Source: Apteryx mantelli
Lineage: Eukaryota > Chordata > Aves > Apterygiformes > Apterygidae
Assembly: GCF_036417845.1 (NCBI RefSeq)
Contig: NW_027118693.1
Coordinates: 2,056,001 to 2,120,000 of the forward strand
Length of the DNA stretch: 64,000 bases
Reading direction: 5' to 3'
The notes beneath the pieces are model-generated. The model ran no database searches. It had not been told where the DNA came from and worked only from the letters and a program-made list of their open reading frames with translations. Made by a program: the position numbers and the translations under genes. Positions 35,625 to 47,670 of this stretch are shown piece after piece (position 1 is the stretch's first letter; the number at the start of each line of letters is the position of its first letter).

Positions 35625-36310
35625 GGAAAAAGCCTCTTGCCTAGGAGATCCCACAACAACTCTGGCACCCTGTTCCAGTGTTTGACTACTGTCACGGTGA
35701 AATAATTACTCCTACTATCTAACTGGAGCTTCCCTTGCTCCAGCTTCTGCCCATTACTGTCCCCGTGCGCCTCCAAAAAAATCTGGCGCTCTATCTATCT
35801 TCTCTGCAGCCTCCCACAAGGCAGCTGCAGACAGGGACAAGATCACCCCTCAGTCCTCCCTTCTGCAGGCTGGACAAGCCCATTTCTTCCAGTCTGCCCT
35901 CGTGCAGCTGGTGCTCCAGCCTCCCACCATCCGCATGGCCTCTTCTCGATTTGCTCCAATGTATGGCAACATCTTTCTTGTCCCAGGAGCCCCAGACTGG
36001 ACACAGTGCTCCACCTGCCCTCTTGGAAGTGCCGAGTAGAGGAGAAGAACCACTTCCCCCGCCCTACATGTCTGCTAATACAGCCCAGGGTGCAATTGGT
36101 GGTCTTTGCTGCAAAGCCACACTGGTGACCCCTGGTTAACTTGGTGTCCAACAGCACCCCCCACGTCCTTTTCTGCAAAGCTGCTTTCCAGCCCCTCTCC
36201 ATCTGCAGCCAGTCTTGCTGCATGAGGTTCTTCAATCCCCCAAAAGCAGCACTGGGCATTTGCTCTTGTTGCACTTCATGAGATTTCTGTCACCCTGTTT
36301 CCCCCAGACT
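35625..36310 (-). mobile_element. CR1 LINE 3' fragment, diverged
   Basis: The minus strand carries CR1 ORF2 C-terminal sequence in broken frames (VLLDTKLTRGHQCGFAAK and YSALPRGQVEHCVQ-like). The plus strand shows the typical 3'-region order ccctgttccagtgtttgactactgtcacggtgaa and gtctgccctcgtgcagctg. Many stops mark it as an old insertion. Confidence 0.8.
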
Positions 36311-37110
36311 GTCAGTGCCCATCTGAACAGCAGCTTCTCACCCATTTCAGAGAGCTTTGGGAACCTTCGTGTAGGCAACTTCAATGAGCCCTTGATGGCT
36401 AACTTCTAGATGACTAAACTTAGCTGAAGAGAAGCCCACTTCAGGTAGTGGCCTGGTAATAGGGGAAACATTTTACTGTTCGTGTCTCTGCAGTATTGCC
36501 TACCCAGCAAAGGTAAAGTCTATTGGAGCAGGGAAACTGGGGTGAAGACCCCTGCCCTCGGCTGCACGGCCAGGGCACTGGACAGGTGATGTCTTTTTGT
36601 CTGGCCAGGCTCCAGGTGTGGGGTAGAGGCCAGCTCGAGGGCAGGAGCGCCGGGATTTTCATGGGCTTCCAGTGCAGCCGTGACTGTGCTGAAGGCAAGT
36701 GGACAGACCAGGCACATGCAACTGCAAAGGCTGGGGGTGGGAAAGGCATGGGGGGAAAGGGGAGCACGGGGGGCAGTGGGGCAGGGAGAGCAGCCCTGCT
36801 CAGGGCCCTGCAGCTGGGCCAGGGAGGGCTGATGGCTCTGGGGCTGGCTGGGCTCTGGATGCTGCTTTGGCGTCAGCTCCATGCTGGGAACGTTGGGGTT
36901 TCACCCTTTGCAGGGAGTAACCTGCGCTGGGGCCATGAGCGGGGCCCTATCTGGACCCAGGCCATGTCCTGCTCAGAGTCAGAGGAGGACGAGGGAGTGT
37001 GGGGATGGCCAAGGGCTCTGTCCCTTGCCCACCGGCAGAGCAGCCTGCAGGACAGGCGGAGACTGTCTCTGTGCCCGCAGTCTTTCCATTCATGGAGTGG
37101 CAGAGGAGTT
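36311..37110. other. No gene seen; GC-rich
   Basis: The 282-codon plus frame at 36523-37371 crosses this region but is rejected. It is Gly-rich, overlaps several frames on both strands and runs into a CR1 fragment. Confidence 0.5.
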
Positions 37111-37190
37111 TTGGTGGGAAGGGACCTCTGGAGGTCTCTAGTGCAACCTCCCATGCCAAGCAGGGCTGGCTGGAGCCCTACGGTCTTGTC
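37111..37190 (-). mobile_element. CR1 LINE 3' terminal scrap
   Basis: About 80 bases resemble the CR1 3' end on the minus strand: gggaagggacctctggaggtctctagtgcaacctcc and then gcagggctggctgga. The element is too short to classify further. Confidence 0.6.
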
Positions 37191-39821
37191 TGGTGATCAC
37201 TGGGCTGTGCCTGATGCTGGTTACCATCCCCAAACCTGCTCTGTTCCTCTTGGCCGGGCACTGCAGGACAGCACCTCTCGCCAGTGGGTCACTGCCCTGC
37301 CTGCCTTGCCGCCATCCTCGGCTCCCAGATCCCCTTCCCGTACGCAGCAGCTCCGCTCTTGCTGCTCCTGACAGCATACTCTTTGTAGCAGCAGCCCAGT
37401 CACAAATGGTGCATAAACACTTGAGCTGCGATACAGAAAGCCCTGCTCTCCTAAGTGCCCATCGTAAAACCAGACCCAAGGGGCTGCCTTCACTTTTTCA
37501 TCCAGATAACACTCTGTGCAGTGGTACCTGCATAGCGGGTCCAAACCCAAATCACTCCTTCCATATTTAATCTGGCTGTCAGGCAAGAGTTGCTGTGGGG
37601 CTGTATGGGGACCTTTTGTGCCCACAGCCTTCTCTGGGATCTGCTTGCATCCACCTTTCTTTGCCAACGCTTTTTTGACTGCAGTGCACAGGTATGTCTG
37701 AGGTAGAGATGGGGAGTCAGGTCAGCAGGACGGGGACTGCGTTGGGTGAGGGCCTGAGAGGGGCAGGGCCAGGCACAGGCATGTCCACAGCGTAACTCAG
37801 GCCAGGCCCAAGGACAAGGGCAGCAGCTCCCCGGCAAGGGGGAGGAGGCCCCGCAATGACACCCGTCACTCTGTCTCCCCTGCTCTTGTGTCCAGCAGAT
37901 CCCCCTCCCTGTCTGCCTGCAGACCCTCCATGCCCACCCCGCTGACCAGCACAGCACGAGAGCCCTGGCCCTGCAGCCCCTCCGGCACCTCCTGCTGCTG
38001 CAGGGACAGAGCAGCCTGCCCCGAGCTGCACCACAGAGAAACCTGTTTCTCGTTCTCATTTTCCATCGCTGAATGCTGCCCTGCTTTTCTCCTGGGACAT
38101 CCCTGCTCCCCACAGAGCCTTTCCCCACGTGCGAATGTCCACGCTGGCCTGTCCAGCCATGCCTGCACCCTTCCCTGGTGCTCCCCGCAGGGCCCCACAC
38201 TGACACTGCTGCTCTGCAGCGTGAGCGAACTGTGGGGCCACAGGGGAACTCCTGACTCGGCACTGGCCATGCTGGTCAGGTGGCAAGCGGGCCCAGCCAC
38301 ACAGGCATCACCACCACTGACACTGCTGGCACGTGCCTGGGCTCATGGACAGTGCTCAGGGTGACCCCAAGGTGTCTGCAATGGCAGGAGATGTGTTTGG
38401 GTGGGCACTAACTCCAGCCTGTGGTGCTTCATGGAGGGTGCACGAATCCCTCTCCAGTCCCCCTTCCCACTGCCTCCGGGGTCCCCACTGCCTCTCCGCG
38501 GGTTGCAGAGCCCTCCTTTCCCTGTGCATACCTGGATTTAGTGCTGTACATTCTGGTTACTCCACCATGGACTGTCTCTCACTTTGTGAGGCTCCACTCA
38601 CTGCCCACCCACAGGCACACATTGTCCCCTGAGCTCTCCTGGGGGTTCAGATTCCCCTCCAGAAGTGTGGCCATCTGCCATCAGCACTGTCACCTGTGTG
38701 ATAGCCCTGGGTGGGCAACTCAGAGACCATTCTCCATCTCCACTGGCACTGGTCACTGGGGAATGAGCCCCAAATCCAATCCGTGGTCCCTAACAGATCA
38801 CTTGGAGACTCTGAGCTTGTCCTCCAGAGCCCATGGAGTTCACAAGCAGAACAGCAAGCCCTTTTGTCGTGCAATCCCATGGGAATATTCTTGACTCCCC
38901 CCTTCTGAAGAAAGGCCAGACTTCAGGCACATCACAGAGGAGATCCCCTTTTATTATAGAAATGTTGCTCTGGAGACCAGCTCAGGCATAAAGGTGCCCA
39001 AAGCCTGCTCCTGCCTGTTCTCACAGGAATGCACAGGGAAGCACAAGCCTACCACCAGCACGTTAGGAGAGCGCTTAGCCCATATAGCCACACTAGAGCA
39101 CAGCAGGACCAGGTGGAAATAGGGAGAATAACCCTGAAAGGAAAAAGTCCTGCTGGCTTTGCTGGATGTGTCTCCAGGAAAGATGCTGGTCCCATGCAAA
39201 GGCTGCAACCCAGAAATTCCTGCTGTGGCAGTGGGGGGACGGTTGTGAGGAGCACAGGCTCTGTCCCCACAAGCTGTGTCCGGACTCTCCTCCCCTCCCC
39301 TCCTCTCCGCTCCTGCTCTGCTTTGAGTGTTGGAGCAGTGTAGAGGCAAGGGACCAACCCACAGTGACAGCTGGCTGCCAGCCTTACAGAAGAGGGCAGT
39401 GGAATCACAGTGTGACTGTGGCCAGGGGAGCTGAGCTCTCCTAATGGACATGGGACCCATGGTCTCAGCCCACCTGTGCTCATCCGAGCCTGACTCTCTT
39501 CCCCTGAACTCCCTCAGTATCAGTGCCGAAAGCGACACTGCAAAGGGAAACTCCCCTCATTGCACTGGGGGCATCTGAAGGAGCTCAGACTAGCGGGCTC
39601 TGAAGTTCCCCCATCTCTGCTGATGAAGGGGGAAGCCTGGCTTCCTGCTTCAACACGGTCTCTGCGTCAGATTCAGATGAGAGTTTCCTGAGGAGAGGTG
39701 GCATGAACCAAACAATTATTCTTTTAACAATGATGTAAAAGAGAAAAGTAGGAAAGAAAGACCAGAACAGAGCCTTGATGCCAGATACCCTGCGAATGAT
39801 GAGTGGATGCATGTGGGACAG
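37191..39821. other. No gene seen; GC-rich 3' flank of the OR14-like gene
   Basis: Frames of up to 257 codons on both strands (37490-38263 minus, 38954-39538 minus) overlap one another without domains. They reflect high GC content. The segment 39585-39821 is immediately 3' of the OR14-like gene and probably holds its 3' UTR. Confidence 0.5.
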
Positions 39822-40757
39822 TTATGGGTGCTGACATTGTCCCGGTTGAATCAGTTTCTTCAGTGCACCCTTAAGCTCCTTGTTCCTCAAGCTGTAGATG
39901 AGAGGGTTCAGTGTTGGAGGCACCACCACGTACAGAACTCCAACCACCAGATCCTGAGTTGGGGATAACATGGAAGGGGGCTTCAGATGGGCAAACACAA
40001 CAGTGCTGACAAACAGGGAGACGACAGCCAGGTGAGGGAGGCACATGGAAAAGGCTTTGTGCCGTCCCTGCTCAGAGGGGATCCTCAGCACGACTGTGAG
40101 GATCTGCAGATAGGACAGAAGAATGAAAACAAAACATCCAAAGGTTAAACAAACACTAAACACAAGAAGTCCAATTTCCCTGAGGTAGGAGTCTGAGCAG
40201 GAGAGCTTGAGGATCTGGGGAATTTCACAGAAGAACTGCTCCACGACATTGCCTTGGCAGAGTGGTATGGAAAATGTGTTCCCAGTGTGTAGAACAGCAA
40301 TGAGAAAACCACTGGCCCAGACAACTGCTATCATTTTGACACAAGCTCTGCTGCCCATGAGGGTCTCGTAGTGCAGGGGTTTGCAGATGGCGACAAAGTG
40401 ATCATAGGCCATGACTGTGAGAAGATAATTTTCTGCTGAGAACAAAAAGAGAAGCAGAAAGACCTGGGCAGCACATCCCAAGTAGGAAATGGCCCTGGTG
40501 TTCCTCAGGGAATTGGCCATGGATTTGGGGACAGTGGTGGAGATGGAGTAAAGGTCCAGAACAGAGAGGTTGAGGAGGAAGAAGTACATAGGGGTGTGGA
40601 GGTGGTGGTCACAGGCGACAGCAGTGATGATGAGTCCGTTGCCCATGAGGGCAGCCAGGTAGATGCCCAGGAAGAGCGAGAAGTACAAGAGCTGCAGCTC
40701 CCATGTGTCCGCAAACGCCCGGAGCAGGAACTCAGTGGGGGAGCTGCTGTTGGACAT
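39822..40757 (-). CDS. Olfactory receptor, OR14-like, intact frame with altered DRY motif
   Basis: This is a single-exon odorant receptor of 311 residues, typical of the OR14 (gamma-c) group expanded in birds. The start Met is followed by SNSSSPTEFLLRAF with N-glycosylation at N3. Motifs by residue: GN at 39-40, LHTPMYFFLLNLS at 53-65, MAYDHFVAIC at 116-125, KPLHYETLMGS at 126-136, cysteines at 95 and 177, SY at 215-216, KAFSMCLPHLAVVSLF at 234-249 and PLIYSLRNKELKGAL at 285-299. The usual DRY is DHF here (Arg120 to His, Tyr121 to Phe), which in this receptor class may weaken G-protein coupling. The rest is unbroken. The gene sits about 1.7 kb left of block A copy 2, with its upstream side facing that block. 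Confidence 0.93.
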   Translation of the reverse strand: MSNSSSPTEFLLRAFADTWELQLLYFSLFLGIYLAALMGNGLIITAVACDHHLHTPMYFFLLNLSVLDLYSISTTVPKSMANSLRNTRAISYLGCAAQVFLLLFLFSAENYLLTVMAYDHFVAICKPLHYETLMGSRACVKMIAVVWASGFLIAVLHTGNTFSIPLCQGNVVEQFFCEIPQILKLSCSDSYLREIGLLVFSVCLTFGCFVFILLSYLQILTVVLRIPSEQGRHKAFSMCLPHLAVVSLFVSTVVFAHLKPPSMLSPTQDLVVGVLYVVVPPTLNPLIYSLRNKELKGALKKLIQPGQCQHP

Positions 40758-42500
40758 TTGCTCCCTCAGGGCCCACGAGGACTATCCAAGGAAGAGGAGA
40801 CAGTGAGAAGACAGGAGACAGTTTTGTATGAGCAAAACTTTTGTGCAGAACCCCCCCCCCCAAACATACACATTATCTACCCTCATCTTGCCAGGAGCAT
40901 CACTGAGCTCCATGGCTTGAGTTCCCCTTTTTGCTGCCTGAGTTTGCCGTGAGGAGCAGGGGCCTCTTCCCATGGGCTCCAGAGGGGGCAGTCCTGACCC
41001 ACAGCACTGGGGACATGGGAGCACAGGTGACTAAACTTTCAAAGTCACAGTTTTAGTCAGATTTCATCCACTCACAATGTTGAAGGGCTTTCCAGCATCT
41101 TCACTCTCCGTTCTAGACAATGCGTGCTCTTCAATAGCTTTAAGGATTCTTTTGTTTTCTTTTAGATTCCCCTGTCATCCCTGAGGAGGATTCTTGGAGA
41201 CAGAGATCCTCAGCACTGCAGCTGCACTTAGAGTGAATAGCTGTGATTCCTGAGAGGCCAAAGGCTTCACTCTGTCTTTAGTGCAGAGCGAGGAGAGCTG
41301 GCGTGTCCATCAGTCTTGTTCCCAGCTGCCCTGTGCTTGCACCTCTGAGGCGGAGGACATTTGCACTCATGTTACCATAAAAAGAATTGACACTGCTGAG
41401 AGCAGAGGAATCGAGTTTCAAAATGCAGATCACCAAGCCCAGGAGCCTTTCTCAGAGTATCTGAGGAAGGTCTCAGTACTCCCCTTTTAGCCAGGAAGAC
41501 ATCGGGGTCATTCCACCTGCCCACATGCAGCATTTTCACGGCCTTAGCATCTAGGTGGCTTCTGCATGGGGCACCTTGATAACACGCAGATGCAATGGGA
41601 GAGCTGTGCCCTTCTGGAGGGTAACTTGAAGCTCAGCCAGACACCCCCGAGAAACAGTCAGACATCCTAAAGATGGGGTGTCCTGAAGAGAGAGTTGGCT
41701 CCTTCCCAGCCCCCAAACGGCATTGCCCGGAGCCCCACAGTTTAGAGGGGCACTTGGGCACTTCAATGCCAAGGACATGTCTGCATGGCAGCACCTGCAG
41801 GATTGGTGTCTGAATTGCATCTGAAATGCCCCTGCCCAGAGAGTCCAAGGGGAAGGACAAGGGCAGCATGGACAGGTGGGGAAACACACAGCAATAGCAT
41901 GATATTTCTTCTAAAGGAAGAAGGGACATGGAGAGACAGGGGACACTCAGAAGTTTCTCCTCTCCAGATGTCCATCTGCGAGGAAACAGCCCATGCCCTG
42001 GACCCCACAGCCTTGAGGGCTGTGCTGGGAGAGGAGATGAGACATTGGAGCTTGTAGTTTCCTCTCACTCTTTGACCGTGACTCTGCTGCCTGGAGCTGT
42101 GCCTGCAGGGAGCTCTTTCTCTGTCCCATATGTCATGTCAGTGCTCACAGACCCCATCCCACCCACTGGGTGCTCAGCTCTGCCCTGCAGACACCTCCCG
42201 GGGGCAGGGCACTGCCCAGGGGCACCTCGGTGTTTGCAGGGGCTAAGGAGCAGCTGAGAGAAACCTTGATGAAGCTGGAAAGGTGATGCTGGTTCTGTCT
42301 GTAGGCTGAGGGGTGCATGAAGGCATTTGTTCCTCTCTCACTGTCACTATTTTGCAGTCTCAATCCCCCGTTTAAACCTGACAGATCCCAACAAAGAGAA
42401 TAAAACTGAAAGCAGAGACTCCTGATTCCCTCTCAGGTATGCCTGTCTTGACCTTCCTTTTGGAAAGCCACCTCCAGAAATGTTCTCAGGGTGAGCCGGA
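40758..42500. other. No gene seen; upstream region of the OR14-like gene
   Basis: 5' flank of the OR. A C-run lies at 40851-40861. No TATA-box promoter or 5' exon can be placed. Frames are short and overlapping. Confidence 0.5.
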
Positions 42501-45500
42501 GCTGAGAGCAGCCCTGACCCATGCAGCACCCTCTCAACAGGAGAATGAACATGTCCTGCTGGTGGTCAGTCATCCCACCCAGAACTTCTCCCCACAGCAC
42601 CGTGGGCAGGCTGAGTGCTGACCCTTGCAGGAGGCAGAGTCACTGTCCCGGACACACAGCACTCTGGGGTACAGGGACACTGCTCTGAATTACAGCCCTG
42701 AGCAGACCTGTGTGCACACCTCTGCTTCACACTCCTGCAGCATCCCTGGGAGAAGGTAGCAGGACGCCGTTTCCCTCTGACGGAGTGGCTAGGAATCCCT
42801 GCTCTAAAGCATCTCCTGCCCCACACAAGAGGGAATGGGATACCCATCCTGACAGACCCTATCAGCCATGGGATGTGCTAGCTTTAGAGAAAACCTCAGG
42901 ATGCCTCAGCTGCATTGCCCTGCAGCCAGAGACTTACTGTGTTAGGGGCTGTGAAGATTTCTCCTCCAGTGAGCTCTCAGCCGTCTACCCACTCCTGATT
43001 GCCTTGAACTTCTGTCCCACTCATCTTGCTCATCTTCTTCATCTCATCTTGGCACTTGCAGGTAGTGCCTGGAGCCCTGCTGCTCTTTGCAGAAGAGCTG
43101 CTCCTGCACGCAGCTGTCTCTCAGCAGTGCTGCCAGGTTGCCAGGAGCTCCCTCTGTCCCAGGAGCCTGGCCCCCCTTGGGAACAGTGGCCCAGCTGAAG
43201 ATGTGACTTAATTTGTCCTTTGTACTCCCTCCTCCGGGGAAATATTCACTGAGGTAGACTAAAATAATCTTCTTTTGTCTCTCTCTAAATGCTGAAGAGA
43301 GACCCATTCCGGCATTGCAGTTTGTCACATCAGAGGGTGGTTTTCTAAGAGAGGTGGCAATGTCTCACTCTGGAAGCCCCCATTCCCATCTCTTAACTGG
43401 GCAGGACACGTGGCCAGGGACAAGAAGGGAATTCATTTTCCCTAAGGAAGTCTGGACATGTAGGAAAAGCAGCCTCCTTCATGTGAGATGTTTACGGACA
43501 GCCTTCCTCCTCACCTCCCCAGCCCTGCCATTTCCCTCATCAGACGCTGGGGGCTTAGAGCGCACCTTTTCCACCCAAGTCTGTAGCTGAATGCTACAGC
43601 TCCTATGTACTGATTCCCACCTGCTTTCCTTAGAGAACTAGTTGCAGACACAGGAGGATTTTTCTTAACTGCAAATAAACAAATACAACAGGTGATAGAA
43701 TTTAATAAAATACAAAATACACTCCCCAACTATATGTTAAGGCCAAGCTGCCTCCAGTAAGGTCAACTTTCCACAAGAAAAACTTTCCCTGAGATGTTTT
43801 TGACAGATGGATAGGAAAGGAGAGATGGAAACACAACTAAGGAGTTGGCTAAAGAGACAATACGACTCCTGAAAGACGAGGCAAGCTTCAGACCCTCTGA
43901 AGCTCAGAGCAGCAACCAGAGAGTTGAGAGGTATCTGAATGGCTAAAGAGTAAAGGGGGGAGGAGGAAAACTGGGCAGCTATGGAAAGTGCCTAAGTCCA
44001 GACAGTCTGATGCAAAGATGCCTTTAGAAATGATCAGTTGAATCAGGACATGTGCAAATATGTGAGAGATTACTAAGACCACATCCACAGCATAACGGAC
44101 AGAGCAGTGGTAACGCAGGTTGAGAGGGACAGATCAACATTTGTTCTCCTGAGATTAATACTCTTCCTGAAAATTTCCGCTATTTCATCATGGGAAAACA
44201 TTGACATTGACATTAGTCAATCATTTTTGCTGATGAAAGTGTGTTCACATTTTTTGGATGTTGAAAACAGTTCTTCACCTTTCCAGGCCTGGCTCAGGTG
44301 TCTACCCAAAAAACACCCAGCAGCACTTGGAGAGGCCCCGGTGTCTCTGAGGTACCTGCCTGGGCCTGGCAACTCTCACGGGGGACCTGTGGGACACCAG
44401 AGCCCCTCAGGGCTGCAGAAGGAGGCTGGGCAGGGGGGACCAGGGCACCTACAATGGCACCAGACGTCCATGACCCTGTGACGGCATCCCACCCCAATTC
44501 TGAAAATCACTTTCCTTAACAAAGACCACCAAAATCACCTCTAAAGACCAGTATATTAAGAAACAAAATACACCACCAGCAACAACAACAACAAAAAAAC
44601 ATAATCAAGGAGGGCTATAAGAACAAAGAATGTTAAAAACTGAAAAGTGTGACTAAACACTTCCTTGTTTACATCCTTTTTAAAATTTCTTTCTTGTTTC
44701 ATTATTATTGACATTTTCTAAACATTTTTGCTATAATCAGGCCCACACCATTAAAAAGAAATACTTTTATGTTTCGCACAGAGCTTAGTGGTCCAAACCA
44801 CTGCCTGCCCGGGACAGTCCATGCAACTCCTCACTCTTTGGACAGAGCCATTCCTGCTCTGAATTTTCCTTATTTACCCATTTGGAAAGATAACAGCTGT
44901 GGCATTGCCGCTCACAAGAGTTCCTCTGAGCACTCCGTCATGACAAGAACATTTCCTTGTTAACTGTGTTAGAGAAAAAAGTCCCACTATGTCAAAACTG
45001 TTCTCTGTGGTCTGCACCTGGATGTCAGCCCCTGGCTGTCTTGTGTTGGTGCCCGGGGCAGTGCGCAGTGTGCAGGTTGCAGCAGAGATGCCCAAGGAGC
45101 GAGCCCTTTGGCAGGGAGAGATCAGGACCCTGCCTCCCCCTTCCCCCCCCAGCCCCTTATTTCACTGCACTGGGGAGTTATTTGGATGGTTAATTAAGTG
45201 CTAAGTGGGGGATACTACTGCTTTAGAAGCAAAGAGTTTCTAGAATACTGCCATATTAGAAGAAAGGAGTGTCCACAGCAATCATGTTTATTGCTAGTAC
45301 CCCCCAATAAGCCTTTATTAACAGGAGAGAGAGGCAACTGCTATGCCTCTCGTCCAAGAAAACTTGGGATTTGACAGATCTCAGAAGTGTTATCTTCAGT
45401 AAACTCCTCCAAGGAACCCTTCCTGAAAGGTGACCTATTATGATCTAAATCATTCAAGCTGGAGATCTGGAGTATCTTACACCTTTAGTTAAGCATCAGC

Positions 45501-46605
45501 TCACAGGACAGGAAAGCCCAAATCAAATACGGGATGGAAATCATGGAGAGTATATATATAAATAAATAAATAAATATATATATATATATATATATATAAA
45601 GACAAAGCATTCTGTAAACACTAAAATTGATTTCACTGCTCTTTGTATTTCCCACCACCTGTGAATTACCTTTGATATTAGCTTCCATGTGTTTTCTTTC
45701 TTAGATAGACTATATTTCAGATGTAGAAGATGGTGCTTCTGAGTGCTTGTTTTTATGGTCTCCAGTTTTAGTTGTATAAAGGAGTTACCATTAAACAGAA
45801 ATGCATGGGGTTTTTTTTGCTTCATACGCTGTCATTCTAAAAGTAGTACAGACTTACACTAACTTTTGTTCAGTATACCATAGTAATCAGAGATGCAGCC
45901 TTTCCATTTTTTCATTTCTTTTCATCAAAAAGGTGCATTCAGTACTACAGAGTGCATTTACGACTACTTTGGAAAAGACCCATCTGTTTCCTTTCTGAAG
46001 TATATTTGAAAAATTAGAAGTGGTGAATGAATATTTGGGATGGCAATATCTGGGACTGTGACGACCTCCCTGGTTCAGAGTCAGACCCGGAGCATGAAAG
46101 GGAGGCAGCTGCCCGGCCGGAGGCAGAGCAGCGGCTTACCAGACTGCATGCAGTCAGTTTGAAGGGACCACAACTACCAGTGATTTTAAAGCATCGGAGC
46201 TGCAGGATATGCAGGGGCACTACAGGCAGCAGCCCCGTGAAGGGTTATTAGAGTGGCTGTTAAGGTTGTGGGATGCTGGGTCAGATGTGGTTTATTTTAT
46301 TAGAGGGGAACTTGATAAGACGGGGGCTTTGTGCCAGGATGCCAGATGTGCAACACCCTCCGCACCCTGCAGCAGCAAAACCGAAACGTTTCCCCCTCCC
46401 TAATGGAGTGGGTGCTGGGCATGGTGCGGTGAACCTGGCTGACTGCTGTGGACATCGATGACGGGCTCACCAGGTGGACTGCTATGGCAGGAGGAATAAA
46501 CCAGCTGCAGCAATTAGGAATGCTGTCCGGAATTTACTCCACTGAGTTTACCAGACCAGATCAGATCCCCATGAGCAAAACCATCTGGACTAGGATGCTG
46601 CGAAC
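42501..46605 (+). repeat. Segmental duplication block A, copy 2
   Basis: It matches 1-10560 in direct orientation, with two gaps relative to copy 1: about 5.1 kb missing at 43441-43450 and about 1.4 kb missing near 44850-44870. The right part (44870-46605) is the most similar. Unlike copy 1, sequence continues at 46605 from gag into the rest of the ERV-L remnant. No intact gene lies in the shared non-coding parts. Confidence 0.85.
45551..45600 (+). repeat. (TAAA)n/(TA)n microsatellite
   Basis: Counterpart of 9511-9554, here with a (TA)n extension of about 12 units. Confidence 0.93.
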
Positions 46606-46890
46606 TGCCCCTCCCCATCTTAAAGCAATGGTGCTACCTGTGATTGGTGGGGGGGCAGGTATGGTGGGGGAAGTTGCAGCGCTTCCATCTCAGTTAGCAG
46701 AGGTGTCCTCCGTTAGCAGAGATAGGAAGTCGGGAAAGTGTGGACGTGAAAAAGAAAGAAAGGGTGAGTCGTGGCACTATGTCCCAAGCCCTGCTGCAAG
46801 CTGGCGTGCCATGGGGGGAGGTGGACGGCAAACCCAGTGCAGAGCTGCTCCAGTGGTGGCTGCAGCTGCAGCCAGAACAGCGCACGTAGC
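46027..46890 (+). mobile_element. ERV-L-like gag remnant, frameshifted
   Basis: Gag-like sequence of a class III endogenous retrovirus lies in three frames in succession: 46027-46251, 46209-46403 and 46448 onward. Recognisable stretches are LLEWLLRLWDAGSD near 46250, LTRWTAMAGGINQLQQL near 46463-46515 and, at the C-terminal end, ALLQAGVPWGEVDGKP near 46788-46835, stopping at 46888-46890. The comparison with ERV-L gag is from family knowledge. Stops and frameshifts make it non-functional. No 5' LTR or primer-binding site was found upstream. Its first 580 bases are duplicated at 9990-10560. Confidence 0.72.
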
Positions 46891-46964
46891 CCCTGGGGGT
46901 GGGGGAGCACGGCGAGCAGCCCGGAGAGTGCAGTGGGGGACCCGCGACACCCACTGCCCTGCCA

Positions 46965-47670
46965 GCAGCGTGCACAGAGGGGCAGCTGCCAGCGGCACAA
47001 AAACAGGCCAGGCAGCGTTGCCCCCCTTGTACCCGCTCAGCTCCACAGCAATTGCAAACCAAAAAGCATTATAGCCACAGAGGACAAAAACCTTTCTATG
47101 TTTGGCAAATTGATTATATTGGACCTTTACCGGAGGGCCAGTGGCACAGATATGTCCTGAGCTCTGTAGATACCTGCTCTGGTCTATTGTACACCCACTC
47201 CTGCGCCACAGCTACCCAGGCTCACACCATTAAGGCACTAGAAGGCTTGACTGGGTTATATGGCTCCCAGGTGGAAGTCCAAAGTGATCAGGGCACTCAT
47301 TTCACAGGGAATGACATTCAAAATTGGGCTGGAGAGAGAGGAATAGCCTGGACATATCACATACCCTGCCATCCGCAAGGGGCAGGATTGATAGAGCGAA
47401 TGAATGGGCTGCTCAAAGAGCAGCTGTGCAAACTGTCCCCTCCTGGTACCCTCACAGGTTGGAGCAAAACATTTGTCAGGCAACTGCCTGCCTCAATGAC
47501 TGCCCAGCGCGTGCCTCTACCCCATATGCTCATGTCCAGGGGGAATCCAAGGAGGGGCCGCGTGTGCTTAGAGTGCAACAGCTGCACCCCCGAGCCTGCC
47601 TCCCCAGGCAAGCCATGCCCCGCAGCGCAGGCTTGGGTCTGCAACTGTCGCACAAAGAAAGAACCCTAGA
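46965..47670 (+). mobile_element. ERV-L-like integrase remnant with DD35E triad readable
   Basis: This is an integrase core, which joins retroviral DNA to the host genome, in a frame open over 46899-47669. The end of the zinc-binding domain (CPPC) lies near 47017. Catalytic Asp codons are at 47112-47114 (WQIDYIG) and 47286-47288 (QSDQGTHF), and the catalytic Glu is at 47394-47396 (GLIERMNGLL). The second Asp and the Glu are separated by exactly 35 residues. HPQGAGLIER is typical of class III elements. Past about 47480 the expected C-terminal sequence moves to another frame. Protease, reverse transcriptase and RNase H are absent: only about 80 bases lie between the gag stop and the integrase zinc motif. 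This is a defective internally deleted copy. Confidence 0.85.

Noticed and set aside
36523..37371. Open frame of 282 codons, plus strand
   Set aside because: Gly-rich, overlaps several frames on both strands in GC-rich DNA, no domain, and its last third runs through a CR1 3' fragment at 37111-37190.
37490..38263. Open frame of 257 codons, minus strand
   Set aside because: Overlaps two or three other long frames, is Cys/Arg/Trp-rich in a way typical of GC-rich non-coding DNA, and has no recognised motif or splice context.
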